A stretch of DNA of 64,000 nt from Bryoerythrophyllum caledonicum (Eukaryota > Streptophyta > Bryopsida > Pottiales > Pottiaceae). Below, piece after piece: positions 35,851 through 47,201 of this stretch. The first letter of the stretch is position 1, and each line of letters starts with the position of its first letter. The stretch spans positions 23,781,406 through 23,845,405 of the forward strand of contig OZ020514.1 of the NCBI GenBank assembly GCA_963971425.1. The letters run 5' to 3'. Position numbers and translations under genes: made by a program. The notes beneath the pieces were generated by a model that did not search any database, was not told where the DNA came from, and was given only the letters and a program-made list of their open reading frames with translations.

Positions 35851-35865
35851 CCAATTGCCGGGTAT
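34230..35865 (+). pseudogene. hAT transposase, decayed
   Basis: The coding trace starts at a Met at 34230 with a BED-type zinc finger (CNLCHRIFARR, then a distal His). The central DUF659-like core reads ALDGWTFVTSRPFC, GELFLRAVDTTG and VQVCTDNALVML, and the hAT Cys/His motif is CAAHTMNLLLEDW. The C-terminal part shows SARALLNPHLLHD, the hAT dimerisation-type tail. The frame changes several times and stops interrupt it (34588-34600, 34874-34882 and around 35280), so it is inactive. The enzyme in the family cuts at the terminal repeats and leaves 8-bp duplications. Confidence 0.8.
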
Positions 35866-36387
35866 GTTGGTAATGTTACAAGATGCCAGGAAACTTGATT
35901 TTCCTGGTAAGTTTGATGCAGTCTGGATGGGTCCTTATTTGGTGGTGGAGGCTTATCCAAACAACTCCGTTCGGCTACAAACATTGAACGGAGAAGTATT
36001 TCCGACCAGGACTTCTGGTAATCGATGCAAGGAATACAAGGTGTGATGATGTAGAAGTCTAATCTAGGAGTTTCCGCGTTCTAGAAGGTCAGTTAAAGTC
36101 CACCTACCTTGGCATCATACATAATTAGTTGAGCCAATTATAGGATGCCAATTCTAGCTCAACCATGTCCATCCACGATGGCCTTATCTTTTAGGATAAG
36201 TATCCACGACTGGTGTCAGGGAAAAATCACAATGGCACTGTGGTTGTAAATTTAGAAGTATAAACTTAGTATAAGTTGGTGCAAGAGCGATGGCTTCTCA
36301 TCCTTACCACTTCCTCCACACCTCTCATCTTATCCTCTCTTATTTTCTCTCTACTCGTTCTTAGTTCTAAGCGTAGCTTCTGTCGAT

Positions 36388-37047
36388 ATGTCAAATACCG
36401 TATGGTTCCTATCCTCGGGCTCGGCCGGTGAGGCAAATACCAGTGAACAACCTTCAACTAGTGAGGGTGTTCAACCGTTAGCTAGTAACCAGAGTCTAGA
36501 GCTATTACTTGCAGACCTTCCAGATAGAGAAATATCATTGATCCAACCTCCTTCCCCTCAGAGTAGGTGGCGTGAACCATCACAAGTCAATTTACTTCCA
36601 CTACCTCCAACACAACGTCGGCGGTTGAATGCCCCATCCAACTTCGGTCAGAGGGGAAGGGGTCCTTTGAGTCCACATCCACCTTTATTTCCACCCTTGC
36701 CGACGCGAGTTGCGGACAGACCGGAACCTTCAGCATCAACCATAAATGAAGTGCTTTATGTAGGCAATTTGTTACCTGGACAAGCTAGAGTGCTAGGTCA
36801 ATTTTTATGGGTTGGCAGAACCGAGCCAGAGGGCCCAATCCGATACTTCGAGGCTACTTATGAGGGTCCTAACGATGATCAATATTGGGGAGCTTTTAGG
36901 CCTCCAATTCCACCACAAGAGGGGGTGACACACTGGGGCCATCATCGCTGGTTGTTGGGTCATCAAAGGCAGCTATCGGAGGCAAACTTAGCGGCACAGG
37001 TCAGAGATATGACAGACCGTACACTACGATTTCTGCATCTTCCGTAG
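36388..37047 (+). pseudogene. ORF downstream of integrase, Ty3 element D
   Basis: A 219-residue open frame starts with a Ser/Pro-rich stretch and ends with a segment reading VGRTEPEGPIRYFEATYEGP and later THWGHHRWLLGHQRQL. I do not recognise the family. Its position after an integrase end is that of an accessory Ty3 ORF. No membrane segment is visible. Confidence 0.45.
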
Positions 37048-37079
37048 GCGCAAAACTTCTCAACTCTTCTAATATAGAT

Positions 37080-37206
37080 AGCTTTAGTTTTTATGATAGC
37101 TCTCTTACATATAAAATAAAAAAATAAAAAAAAATAAAAAAAAAGATTTTGACCGTGTGCCCAATGTTGGGTGTCTCTCCTCTTAGTCGTCCCAGATAGC
37201 CGCCAT
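37080..37206 (+). other. A-rich spacer before LTR-like DNA
   Basis: A short tract of AAAATAAAAAAA followed by a GTGTCTCTCCTC stretch. No gene is seen. Confidence 0.4.
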
Positions 37207-38560
37207 ATGTGAGCGCCTAAAAGTGCCACAATGTCAGTTAGTGATTAGTTAGTGGAAAATTGTCTTGTTTATTTCAATTAGTAGTTAGATTAGTAGTTAG
37301 TAGCGCCTTCTAGTGTGTTATTAGTAAAGGTTAGTTAACTGGACTCCACGTAGCCTTAAATTAGTGTAGAGGGTAAAATTAGAATTATTAATAGGAAATT
37401 AGACTTGCAAAAAGCAAAAGAGACATGGAAACCCATTAGTGAATTAGAATTAGTATTCTGTTCTAGGTAATTCAAGTTAGTAGTTTAGTATTTAATTCAG
37501 TTAGTGGAAAAAATTATATTAGAACCTCAATTGTATGGCACTTATGTTATTGTGAAAAGAGAAAAAATAGAAGATAAGAAAAAGAAAAAGAAAAGAACTA
37601 GTAGCAAGTAGATTTAACGATTAAAGTAAACTACTTGGTTTCTAATGATCTAGAACTTGGATTTGGACTTGTGAATAATCAGTCTTGGGGTTAAAGTGTA
37701 TTTTGAACACATTGGTGCTGTTAGTTTTGCTCGAATCCTATTAGTTTGGTAGATATAGGCATGTTCAGCCCTAAAATCAAGTTTAGGGCTTAGGTGATCG
37801 TTGGCCTTTGATCTTGATTAGGGATTGTAAGATTCAAGGGTGGGGATGTGGCCGCCACCCTTGGGCCTCCTCCCACTTGGATAAGAGGCGAGGGTGGCCA
37901 CTCTCCCTCTCTCTCTTTTTGCATAGGGCGAAGCTATGCCAAAACTTCTTCATATTTCCCTTTTATTTTTTAGGCTGCGGTTAATCTTGTGTAGCTAAAT
38001 GGATACTTAGAATTAGGACTTGATATTTTAGCAGTAGTTAGATCTTATTGTTAGCTTTTGAGAGATACTAAGCACGCTCCATTTGGAGCAGTGACAAAGA
38101 AGTTATAGGATAATTTGTAGAAAGAGGTCTGCTGCCTTGGCAGAATTCGAGCATCGACTTTGGAGGGCCATTGCCGGCGGACTACGACGACTTTGGAACC
38201 TATTTTATAAGGAAATGTAGTCCTTGAAGTTGGCTTTTCGTGGACATCCAGCACGCTCAAATCCGAGCAGAGAAGACAGAGTTACAACAGTTTTGGTGTC
38301 CGGGGTGCTGCTGCCAGCCTGATCCGGTTCACCAACTTTGACGGACCTCTGCGAGCGAACAACAACGATTCTGGAGCTGAAAATTGGCATGCTTGTAGAT
38401 CTTCAAGTCAAGGTTCCAGGGACTCTAAGCTTGCTTACTTCCCATCAGCGATGACAAAGTTATAGATATTCTAGCAACAAGGGGTGTGCTGCCTTGATCG
38501 GAGCATGTTTTTTCATGCATTTTTACTTTCGTTGAATGTTCATCGTGTATTTTTTACTTC
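37207..38560 (+). repeat. LTR-like region with ~180-bp imperfect triplication
   Basis: The stretch starts TGTGAGCGCC and is non-coding. From 38069 three units share the order AAGC.CGCTC, GCAGNGANNACA(A)AGTTATA, GTGCTGCTGCC: starts near 38069, 38247 and 38430, spacing about 180 bp. This resembles duplicated leader or R-region DNA of a plant Ty3 element. Confidence 0.45.
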
Positions 38561-38654
38561 CTACTTTTACCCCTGAGTTTCATTGTTTATTTATTTACTT
38601 CCATATCAAGTTACTTATATTTTACCTTGTATAGTTAAAGTCTTTAACCTTAAC

Positions 38655-38850
38655 CTCATCTAATGAAATTCATCCATTAGGTTTTAGGGTTTCATCCATT
38701 CAATTTTAGGGTTTCATCCATTAGGTTTTAGGATTTCATCCATTAGATTTTAGGATTTCATCCATTAGGTTTAGGGTTTCATCCATTAGGTTTTACGGTT
38801 TCATCCATTAGGTTTAGGGTTTCATCCATGCAATTTAGGTTGGATGAAAT
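38655..38850. repeat. ~21-bp minisatellite TTTCATCCATTAGGTTTTAGGG
   Basis: About nine copies of a 20-22-bp unit occur, each with TTCATCCA followed by a TTTTAGGG-like half. The same TTCATCCA word is repeated in the LTRs of element B and in its accessory region near 23260-23590. Confidence 0.9.
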
Positions 38851-39200
38851 TAGATAGGGTGAATTTTGGTTCACAACCCAACTTGTAAGAATAACACTCT
38901 TCTCTTCTCCAAACCTTGGGCCTCGCTCACCATCCTTCGTGAAACTCTCCTACCTACCAAATCAGAGACTTCCCTCTCCCTCTTTCTACTTGCGAAAGCC
39001 ATCTCCTCTCTCTCCACCGTGGGTATGGACTAACAAGACTTATGGTTGAAAGACAAAACATATGGATTGTTGTAGTCTTGAACCCTCTCTTATACTATCC
39101 TCCCTACCCACCCACTAATTATACTTCACGCGCGTAGGTACATTGATTAGAGCCACCATAACACCAAGACTGATAGAATTAAAGGTAGATGCCACAGTCA
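38851..39200. other. Non-coding spacer
   Basis: CT-rich sequence (CTTCTCTTCTCC, CCTCTCTCTCC) with no coding or repeat signature that I recognise. The left edge of transposon E probably lies in or just after it. Confidence 0.35.
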
Positions 39201-39470
39201 TGAATGAACAACATGGTAGGCCACGCGTCAAGCGTCCTGCCGTAATGTGATGTGGGAAGTATAATCTCCGCCGCCAACCATCAGCATCACATTAATCATA
39301 AGAGGGAACTCGGATGACTGACATGAACTGTGTAATTGATCGCCCATTTTCATTTAGGCAGTGGCATTTCATAAATCTAAGAAAGAACCAGCCAAGAGAA
39401 TGCCCAAAAGGTCTCTGATATTTTGAAACAAGTTCCATCGAGAGATAAATTGCAGTATCGTAGTCAGTGA

Positions 39471-39875
39471 AGATCTCCGGATATGATACAATACTCTTAA
39501 AACACCTAGATACGCTCAAAATTGGGAAATGTGGACCCCATTGTTAAGAATGGTGGATGTGAATCTCCTATCCGGAGATCTTCGGCTAGATCTCACCGAC
39601 TTAAACATGGCAATACATGAACATCCTTCCGTCCACGAAATATGACTTCCATACCCGGAGATCTCCGGTAAGCTTTCTGAGAGACGTGCGGGTCTGAAAA
39701 TATTCCGGTGGCATAAACCAGTCAATAGTGATTCTGTCAATTCTCTATGTATCCTAATTACAGTGAATGGAAGAGCACAAATCCGGTTCCCTTCACGATG
39801 ACTGGCGAGAGTTGAAAGGAGGGATGTTGAATTCGGGACCAAATAATAATCGTCTTCTCAGCAGGAGATCTCTGG
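39471..39875. promoter_or_regulatory. Palindrome cluster downstream of the transposase gene
   Basis: One perfect CCGGAGATCTCCGG at 39655-39668. Variants: CCGGAGATCTTCGG at 39572-39585, CAGGAGATCTCTGG at 39862-39875, and a half-copy AGATCTCCGGAT at 39471-39482. They lie just beyond the 3' end of the minus-strand gene, towards the left edge of element E. Confidence 0.85.
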
Positions 39876-42020
39876 TGCTCTTCCGTGAGGACGTAGAGAC
39901 TCTACGAGATTTTCCACAAATAGAATTTCACACAATAGAATTTAAGATATTAAAACTGATCACCATATCAAGGATCAGCGGCATTCGCTTTCTCTAAGTT
40001 CACAAGCGCTGCTTCCTTCATTTTACGTGGAATAGACCTCGTAAGTTGGTTAGCTTTGCTTGACAAAGTCGCAAACAACACAAAACTAACATGACACCAT
40101 ACAGACTTCTTTTGGTCCGAAACCCAAGTGGCTTCCCAACAATCTTGGTACTTCCTCATCAGATTCTTCTGCTTGTTATCAGGCTTCCAATACTTAACGA
40201 GGAATTTTCCGTGGTTGACATTACCCTCATCCTTGACGACGTCCGAAACTGCTCTACCCTGCCAGACATGATAGATGTCTGGATCACTAGATCTAACTAA
40301 AATCCACGACCCGAGACGAATATCACGCCAAGGATTAAATGTGGACTTTGGGGCTTCATTGGCGGGTCCACAGTAAGGCTCGAGAACCTCATCTTTGGGA
40401 GTGACATCCAATGGTTGTGGAAGCGATCCTAGCGGATTTTCACCTCCTTCATGAGGGCCTCTCCAATCATGGGCATGCCAGAATCCCACTTTGAGTTTGG
40501 AGGGCGATTGAGGAAGTGGATTGTCAAGCTCGTCGATGACGTCCTTTCAGTACTGTAGATATGGGCGGATGGAGTCTGCGTACCCTGCGCACTTAGACAT
40601 TCCGGACGCCCAATAGTCCACGTACTTTCGAAGCCCCGTCTTTATGAAGTTTTTGTTCTCCGTCGCTTTTCTGGCCTTGTCTCTGGCAACATTTTGGTTT
40701 CCGACCGGGCTCTGCTCCTCATTACCCCATATGGGCTTGAAAGGAACGGGCTTGGGAGATCCTGTTGGAAGCATGGGACGTCCGCTGTCATCTACCTTCC
40801 AGAGTTTTATCGGCTCTCTGTTCATCGGTAACCACTCTGTGTCAACTGCAGATTTCTTGAGCTTCATGACCGGAACACCGTCATTGTCAACGTAGGATTT
40901 GAAAAGATGCATATCACTTAGTCCCACCAGACGTGTCGCCCCACTGCATTGGTAGCCATCGACTTACGATTTAAAGTCGGCCACCTCTTGGATAACTTTT
41001 GGCATGAAGGCTAGTTTTTGTGACTTCATGAATGCCTTCATCAAATCCGCTAGAATATATGTACTACTTTTCTTCAGTTCTTTCGATAGATGACTAAAGT
41101 AAGCATCAATATCTTCATGCGTATGTTTGACCACCAAGAAGCCAACCATCATCTCCTTGAAAACACATCGAGCTGTTAGCAGTGATAAGAATGCCATCAA
41201 GTATTGGTACTTTTAGTCCTTCGCTGAGTTGTCAAGCTGTAGAAATAATTTCGGTAGCAACGGTTTCGGTCTCTTAAACGCACTGGGCTCCACGGGCACT
41301 AAAGCGTCGACGCACCTGCTCTTTCCCCTCATGAGCGCCGCAAACATCGAGTTTGGAGGTGGGTGCTCGAAGAGCGCGCACGTCTCATGCAATGGTGCTC
41401 CCTCAAGCCGCCTAAAAAGTTTTGCCAAAGAGTATATAGAGGCGTTCGAATCTCCAGGCCATAAAGCAGGAGCATAGTGAGCATACGCTCCGTCGACATG
41501 ACCGTGTGCCACCATTCCGGTGACATTCATGGGAAGCTGTCCGAGACCAGACGTCGCCTTAGTAGTCCTCCACATGCGTGGCAGGGCCGTCTTCGCAGTG
41601 TCCATCTTATCGTAAATGACACAAAGAAAGGTCAGCGGCTTCGCCTTCGACTCCTCTCTCCATGTTGCATAAAGCTTCCGGCATGACTGTTGGTGATTCA
41701 AGCGAGCCTACTTGTTGCTATAGAATAGCTTATATGCGGGCGTTCCCTTTGGAGTTGTCAGTAAGAATTGATTAAACTCATCGCAAGTACTGCATTTTGC
41801 GAAGGTGCTACCAGATGGCTTAATAGCAAGATTCCCGAAGAATTCCTTTCTTACCCTACTAACTATGGACTGACTTACAGGAGGAAGAACGTAGGAGTCG
41901 TTTGTTTGAAAAATTAAATAATAACCTAGTAAGAGGAGAATTTCAGAAGAACAATCCAACAGACAGTGCGAAGTACAGAGTTAATCAATTGAAGGTCAAT
42001 GCATGTCGACGCTGACCCAG

Positions 42021-42034
42021 CCGAAGATCTCCAG
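42021..42034. promoter_or_regulatory. Palindrome variant in a transposase intron
   Basis: CCGAAGATCTCCAG, two mismatches from the 14-bp palindrome. It lies in the probable intron between the exons ending near 42110 and starting near 41933. Confidence 0.7.
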
Positions 42035-42987
42035 TTCAGAAACTAGGACTTCCGTCAACTAAGGAAGGAGATTACAAATCCATAGCAATATGCAGGGACT
42101 GACGTACATCATTGACACTGGCTCGAATTTGCTTCCAGTTGTTTCCCGCAGGAAGATACTTGAGAGTGTCAATCCGACCAATCCCGACATTCCGCATTTG
42201 ATGAGGCATTTGATCCGCGTTGTGATTAATAATGGACGTCATTAAACCCATCGCCTGTATAGTGGCAAGCCGTGGGCGCTTGATGCCCTTGTTACCGTGA
42301 GTTGCATTGATGATTCCTCTACTGAAATGTCCAATGTACGTGTGAAACGTGGACTTCCGAATTCCATGGATCGTGTACCATGCAACGGAGCAGACTTCCG
42401 TTCCCAAGAGCGTGACGTACTTTCTCTTCCGGTCCCCATCAATGCAGTGGAACTGCCCGCCTACCGAGATCGCATACTCCTTTCTGTCTTCAAAGGATTT
42501 GTCATAGAATTTCTGTCTAACAGAAAGAGTCTAGGATTGTTGAAAATATTGGCAGCATCGTTTGGGACAGCACCTTTCCGAGCCAACTTTGCAAATTTCG
42601 TCGTCCGTAGTCCTCTTGGTGTACAAGGATTCCTTCTTGTTAAGGTCTTGATGTCAGGAAATGAAGCGGTAAGGCTTCTTTGCACGACCCCCTAAATGAG
42701 CACTAGAATCAGGTTGTAGAGGCAGGGATGCGAAATGATCAATTGTGTTTTTCAAAGACCGCCTGGAAGGAAAACAACATTCAAGAATAGGCCACGATTC
42801 ATGACTCATAATTCTCTCCGTGTCCCCCACAAAAACGTCGAGGACAATAACACCAATATTATCTTCTCCTAAGCATCCACTTCGGAAATGATCCGATGGT
42901 AACGCGGCCATGATTCTCCCAGAGCAGTGCACCAACCCATTTCTGTCCAACCCATCGCTCTCGTGGTACGAATGGAGAGTCGTCGGA

Positions 42988-43001
42988 CTGGAGATCTCCG
43001 G
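42988..43001. promoter_or_regulatory. Palindrome variant in the first transposase exon
   Basis: CTGGAGATCTCCGG, one mismatch. It lies inside the open N-terminal stretch on the minus strand and is translated there. Confidence 0.75.
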
Positions 43002-43354
43002 TTGGAATCATGACATCCGCCCTTCTCCATAGGACGGTCCGCCGAAGTGTATGAATAAGTGAATCGTATCCGCGTTGCAAGGGAATGAGTGGTAATTCTT
43101 CTGCCGTGGACGTTATGGCCGTTGGTCTAAGTAATACGAACTCACTGGAACCGACTGGTATGTCAACTCCAAGCCATTGTCCCACGGGGTGAACCTCAAC
43201 AATGGACGCTTCTCCAATTTCGCTTGAACCTGGCCTCATAAGATTCACGGACATTCCTGACCACAGAACCTCCGACCTTCAAGTAGACCGTTGGGATGGA
43301 TCATCTTCACCCGTGTAATTCACATGTCCAAAATCGGGGCATTGAGGTGCGACC

Positions 43355-43513
43355 ATGGCAAGGTCTTCCGAGTCATTCTCCCGCCAATCTGAGTCATATT
43401 ACTCCCGTGCTGCATCGTTGAATGTTCAGTTGGTGGCTGCTGCCCTCAATGAGAAATTGAGTGCATGTAGAATCGAATTGGATGACCAACGTCAATATCG
43501 TCGGTTGGGCTAG
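43355..43513 (+). CDS. Possible small ORF, 52 residues
   Basis: A plus-strand frame from ATG at 43355 to TAG at 43511-43513 reads MARSSESFSRQSESYYSRAA at its start and continues with a helical, charged stretch (VAAALNEKLSACRIELDDQR). The stop abuts a perfect palindrome copy (43514-43527). It lies head to head with the transposase gene. It may be a small regulatory protein of the transposon, an exon of something larger, or chance. There is no homology I can name. Confidence 0.3.
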   Translation: MARSSESFSRQSESYYSRAASLNVQLVAAALNEKLSACRIELDDQRQYRRLG

Positions 43514-43810
43514 CCGGAGATCTCCGGCTGAGAGGAGAATGATCAACAACGACAACTTCTTGTTTAAGTAAGGAAGAGAAGGGTGGAGCTAAAAGTTCCA
43601 TTCGTATCTAACCGGAGATCTCCGGTTATATAGAACCAGGCTGGCCAGGAAACTTTCTATAAACATTCCACACTAGAGTAGCCGGAGATCTCCGGGGATC
43701 CTACGTTCGAAGAATATGACACCCACTGGATTCAAGGGTAGCAACCGTGGTTAGCAAGCGATCTTGGCAGAATCTAGACTAGCACAGCATGAACAGCCGG
43801 AGATCTCCGG
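43512..43810. promoter_or_regulatory. Cluster of four perfect palindromes upstream of the transposase
   Basis: CCGGAGATCTCCGG occurs perfectly at 43514-43527, 43612-43625, 43682-43695 and 43797-43810. Two copies extend further: AGCC..GGCT at 43512-43529 and TAACC..GGTTA at 43609-43628 (20-bp perfect palindrome). An inside-out relative, TCTCCGGAGA, is at 43979-43988. The cluster lies 260-560 bp before the transposase start, where operators or transposase-binding sites would be expected. Confidence 0.9.
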
Positions 43811-44870
43811 TTGGCTTTTGTTGTCTTGATCAAAACACCAGCCGTATGGAATATTCGCGGGTATAGTGGTGTGATTCAGTTGCAAAACCCGGTTAACAGT
43901 TGGGATTCACACGCCAAGATATGACGTCATCTTAATTCTCGAGTCGAATTAAAATACTGCTTCCGGGCTATGACTGTATCTCCGGAGACAAATTAGTTAC
44001 AGAATCACTACACGACAGCTCCCGATCGACTCAAAAGGCAGAATGCTAACACAATCTTCACCAATCCTCACAAATAGACAACAAATACGGAATTTTATGA
44101 GGAAACATGTTTAACATTCCTAGAATAATGTCGAATCGTTTTCCTACAGTCATCTAGCACGATGTCGCGCACGCGAACACTCTCACTGACTCACTTAGCT
44201 CCCAGAGCATCTCAAACCTCCAGAGCAAAAAAGGATGAGAGCTGATTTGAAAGATACTCTTATCAACCTTTCCATCAGCTCCTGGAGGGAAAATTTAGGC
44301 GCTCAAATTTGAAACGAATCTTGGACATGCATGCTCCTTCAAACTAACTGTTGTACACCATCATGATAGTGCGCATTCTTCGACGTGCCCACCACCGAGG
44401 CCACATTCCACTCATGATAATGAAAGGCTCGTACTCTTGGGATGGCCGTATTGTAAGGATACCATCTAGTTCCCAGAGTGCTGTAAATTAGAAAACGGAA
44501 GATGAAGTATGCCCCATGATGTATCTTTGAATATACTAGGGCCGTATCACGTCTTAGACTAAATCACCGTATAATGTAATCATATTGGACTTCTCGTACT
44601 CACCTTCGTGAATTAAATTATACCCGACCCAAGGAAAGGAGTCGACGTTCTGCTGCCTACTAGTATTGTTCATCTCGCATTACAAAACTCAAGTAGAACG
44701 TCGGCATTTGTTACCAATTAGAATAATCTCCAATATTTCCTTGTTTGACAGAAGTTATATGGATGCTTGAGAAGATACGTGCATAAAAAATTGAGCAGAT
44801 GCTTTTAGAAGTACACAACCCAGTCCTATGAATTCGGGTACAACTTTCGTGTTCAGGCTGGATTGTGCAT
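43811..44870. other. Central spacer of element E, left part, no gene
   Basis: No frame longer than chance and no domain seen on either strand. Composition is balanced, unlike the AT- and purine-rich blocks to the right. Confidence 0.5.
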
Positions 44871-44985
44871 CACGGTTTAGGGTTTAGGGTTTAGGGTTCC
44901 TAGTTCACTGTTTGGAATTGAAGGTTAAGAGTTCAGGGTTCACGGTTCACCGTGCAAGGTTTTGGGTTCATGAAGATCGAGGACT
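44871..44985. repeat. Short interstitial telomere-like run
   Basis: About three tandem TTTAGGG units lie at 44875-44898, followed by degenerate GGTTCA/GGGTTC units to about 44975. TTTAGGG is the plant telomere repeat. The run is too short to be a chromosome end. Confidence 0.85.
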
Positions 44986-45189
44986 TATATCACCTATAAA
45001 TCTATAAATTAAAATTATTTTATAACTATGAACTATAACCTTAAATGTATCAATAACTATAACTTAAAAAAAAATTGGATACAATAGTGTGTAAGGAAAT
45101 TAAGCGAGAATTGAACAATAACTATTTATTTTGATACATTATAATTTAGTTAGAGGGAGAATAAGGAAGAGAGGGAGGATAATGGATTT

Positions 45190-45470
45190 AATTTTAGAGT
45201 AGACAAGTTGTTGGCGCTTGCTTTGCAATGCATTAGCCCAACCATTGTTATCTATTTTTAATATTAAAAAGTATTAAAAAATGAAAGGTGGAATGGTTCA
45301 CTATATTGTTGACAACGCGGTTGACTGTAGCGTTTTTGTAGTTCACTGCATGGTTGACTACGCGATAGTTCACTCCGTGGTTTACTACGCAAATTATGAT
45401 TTTAGTAGTATGACTAGGAGTTGGCGCTTGGTTTGCAACGCAATAGTTCAACCATTTAAATGTAGTTTTT
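45190..45470. repeat. Direct repeat pair and 24-bp minisatellite
   Basis: GTTGGCGCTTG(C/G)TTTGCAA(T/C)GCA begins near 45210 and again near 45420. Between them about four diverged units of GTTCACT...TGGTTGACTACGCG run from 45294 to 45390. No gene is seen. Confidence 0.75.
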
Positions 45471-45594
45471 GTATCACAAAATATTTAAGAAAAAAGGTAA
45501 CAACAATCTACATAAAATATAAATATATCTTTGAAACCTACGCATTAATTTTAATAATGTAATAGAATAGAATAGAAGAAAACATACTATTACA

Positions 45595-46450
45595 ATGGTT
45601 GAATATTATTAACTAAAGATGGAGATTGAGAAGGAGGCGAGAGTAAAACTAAAATAAATAAAAAAACAAGTAGGAGGGAGAGTAAGGGAGGGAGAGTAAG
45701 GAAGAGAGGGAGAGTATGAGAGGGAGAGACTTGAGGGATTTATTTTTAGAGTAGTTTATATTTTTAGAATATGTAAAAAGAGGAATCTAAAAAGAAAATC
45801 AAATGTAAAAAAGAGATGGGGAGGGAGAGTAAGGAAGAGAGGGAGAGTAAGGGAGGGAGAGTAAAGGATAGGAAGAGTAAGGGATAGGGAGAGTAAGGGA
45901 TAGGAAGAGTAAGCAAGGAAGAGTGCGGGATTGCTTTTTAGAGTAGTTAATTATTTTGAGAATGTGAATTTATTGAAATAAAGGGAAATCCAAAAAATTA
46001 AAATTCAAAAGTAAAATAGAGATGGAGATGGAGAAGGAGGGGAGAGTAAAACTAAAATAAGTAAAAAACAAGTAGGAGGGAGAGTAAAGGAGGGACATTA
46101 AGGAAGAGAGGGAGAGTAAGAGAGGGAGAGACTTGAGGGATTTAATTTTAGAGTAGTTTATATTTTCAGAATATGTAAAAAGGGGAATCTAAAAAAAAAT
46201 CAACTGTAAAAATGAAATGAGGAGGGAGAGTAAGGGAGAGGAAGAGTAAGAGAGGGAGAGTAAGGGAATTTTTTTAGAGTAGTAAGTTAATTTAAGAATA
46301 TGTAATTATTGAAATCACGGGGAGTCTAAAAATATTAGAATCAAGAATAAAAAAGAGATGGAGATGGAAAAGGAGGGGAGAGTAAAACAAAAATAAGAAA
46401 AACAAGTGAGGCAAAGAAGGGAGGGAGAGTAACGGAAAGGGAGATTAAGC
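45595..46450. repeat. Purine-rich ~340-400-bp tandem repeats (GGGAGAGTAA-rich)
   Basis: Three long units start with AGATGGAGAT(G/T)GAGAAGGAGG near 45618, 46018 and 46357. Within each are many GGGAGAGTAAGGGA words and a TTTTAGAGTAGTTTATATTTT segment. The plus strand is almost pure purine for long runs, which can favour triplex or R-loop formation. Confidence 0.85.
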
Positions 46451-47151
46451 TTTTTCACTTATGTCGTTTTAAATTCAAATATAATGATTACTATAATACC
46501 CGGTGAACCCGAGTATCTACTCTAGTCATATGTAATACCTATGAAAGTGACGGACTTTTAGCATACCTTCAAGAGGTTGTTTCCTGGATATAGACTTAAG
46601 GTCGGAGAGCAGGACTGAAACAAAGCGATTGAATTAGGAAGAAATTTGAAGAGCGCCTAGGTTCACCAGCACAGAGCGAATGACGCTACGATTGAGGGTG
46701 GCGTCGACACGAACGACCACGACGTACGGGTGCGCCGATTCGGCAAGTGAAGAGGTATGTAACGTCTCAAAAATGGCTTTCACTATTATTGCAGTCGAAT
46801 TTTCTCAGGACTGCTTAGAATCGTTACTGGAGCAGGTGTAGGGTTCGGTAAGCTTCATTAGGGTTCGAGAGACTCGAATAGTACTGATATTGTTAATCGT
46901 TTGAGCGGAATTGTAGAATTTAGGGTATAGGGTTCTGGTGTTTTGTACATTCAGTTTAGAAGGGCCGTAAATGAGCATTTTATGCAGTGTTGAAATTTTT
47001 TCCGCCGAATTCTTGTCAATCAGAACTGGACCTTATATTCTAGGGCATCTGAGTAATTGTAGAGTTTGTAGTTCTAAGTTGTTGAATGTTGATGTACTAC
47101 AAAGCTGTGTATACGCTTTGATCTAGAGCTATTCCTGGAGGAGGTTGGAAA
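46451..47151. other. Spacer upstream of the ParB-like gene
   Basis: Likely promoter region and 5' UTR. One GTTTAGAAGGG-type word is present but no clear TATA box. No coding is recognised. Confidence 0.4.
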
Positions 47152-47201
47152 ATGGCGACTACAGCAGGGACGTCGAGTGAGACTTCGTGGCATGGAAACC
47201 A
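47152..47201 (+). CDS. Possible first exon of the ParB-like gene
   Basis: ATG at 47152 opens a short frame (MATTAGTSSETSWHGN) followed by a good donor CCA|GTAAGT at 47202. The next acceptor candidate is TTCAG ending at 48005, directly after a palindrome copy. The phase does not match the main frame cleanly, so this exon is tentative. Confidence 0.3.

Larger units (their letters stand above)
35851..38560 (+). mobile_element. Ty3 LTR retrotransposon 3' fragment (element D)
   Basis: It begins with the C-terminal part of an integrase (35855-36046: LQDARKLDFPGKFDAVWMGP, GPY/F type), followed by an ORF at 36388-37047 and then LTR-like DNA from about 37207 (starting TGTGAGCGCC). Upstream pol parts are absent. 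The fragment is old and broken. Confidence 0.6.
39968..43254 (-). pseudogene. DUF7869-like transposase, decayed
   Basis: From the right: an N-terminal part (42859-43254), then a segment CSVAWYTIHGIRKSTF near 42390, then a Cys pair with following His (FAKCSTCDEF near 41790), the core FLCVIYDKMDTAK near 41600, and the block LFLQLDNSAKD / FLSLLTARCVF / HTHEDIDAYFSHLSK near 41100-41240. QLDN, with the later HTHEDID, is the signature I associate with DUF7869 proteins, probably RNase H-fold transposases. The C-terminal part has a possible small chromatin-type beta module (GSWILVRSSDPD ... VKYWKP). From 41959 to 39968 one frame is kept over about 660 codons with four in-frame stops (TAG, TAA, TAA, TGA). 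A likely intron lies between about 42110 and 41933. The family naming is from memory; function is inferred. Confidence 0.65.

Noticed and set aside
38655-38850. CRISPR-like array
   Set aside because: The units are contiguous 21-bp repeats without unique spacers, in a eukaryotic setting.
44871-44985. Chromosome end
   Set aside because: Only about three TTTAGGG units lie here, with long unrelated sequence on both sides.
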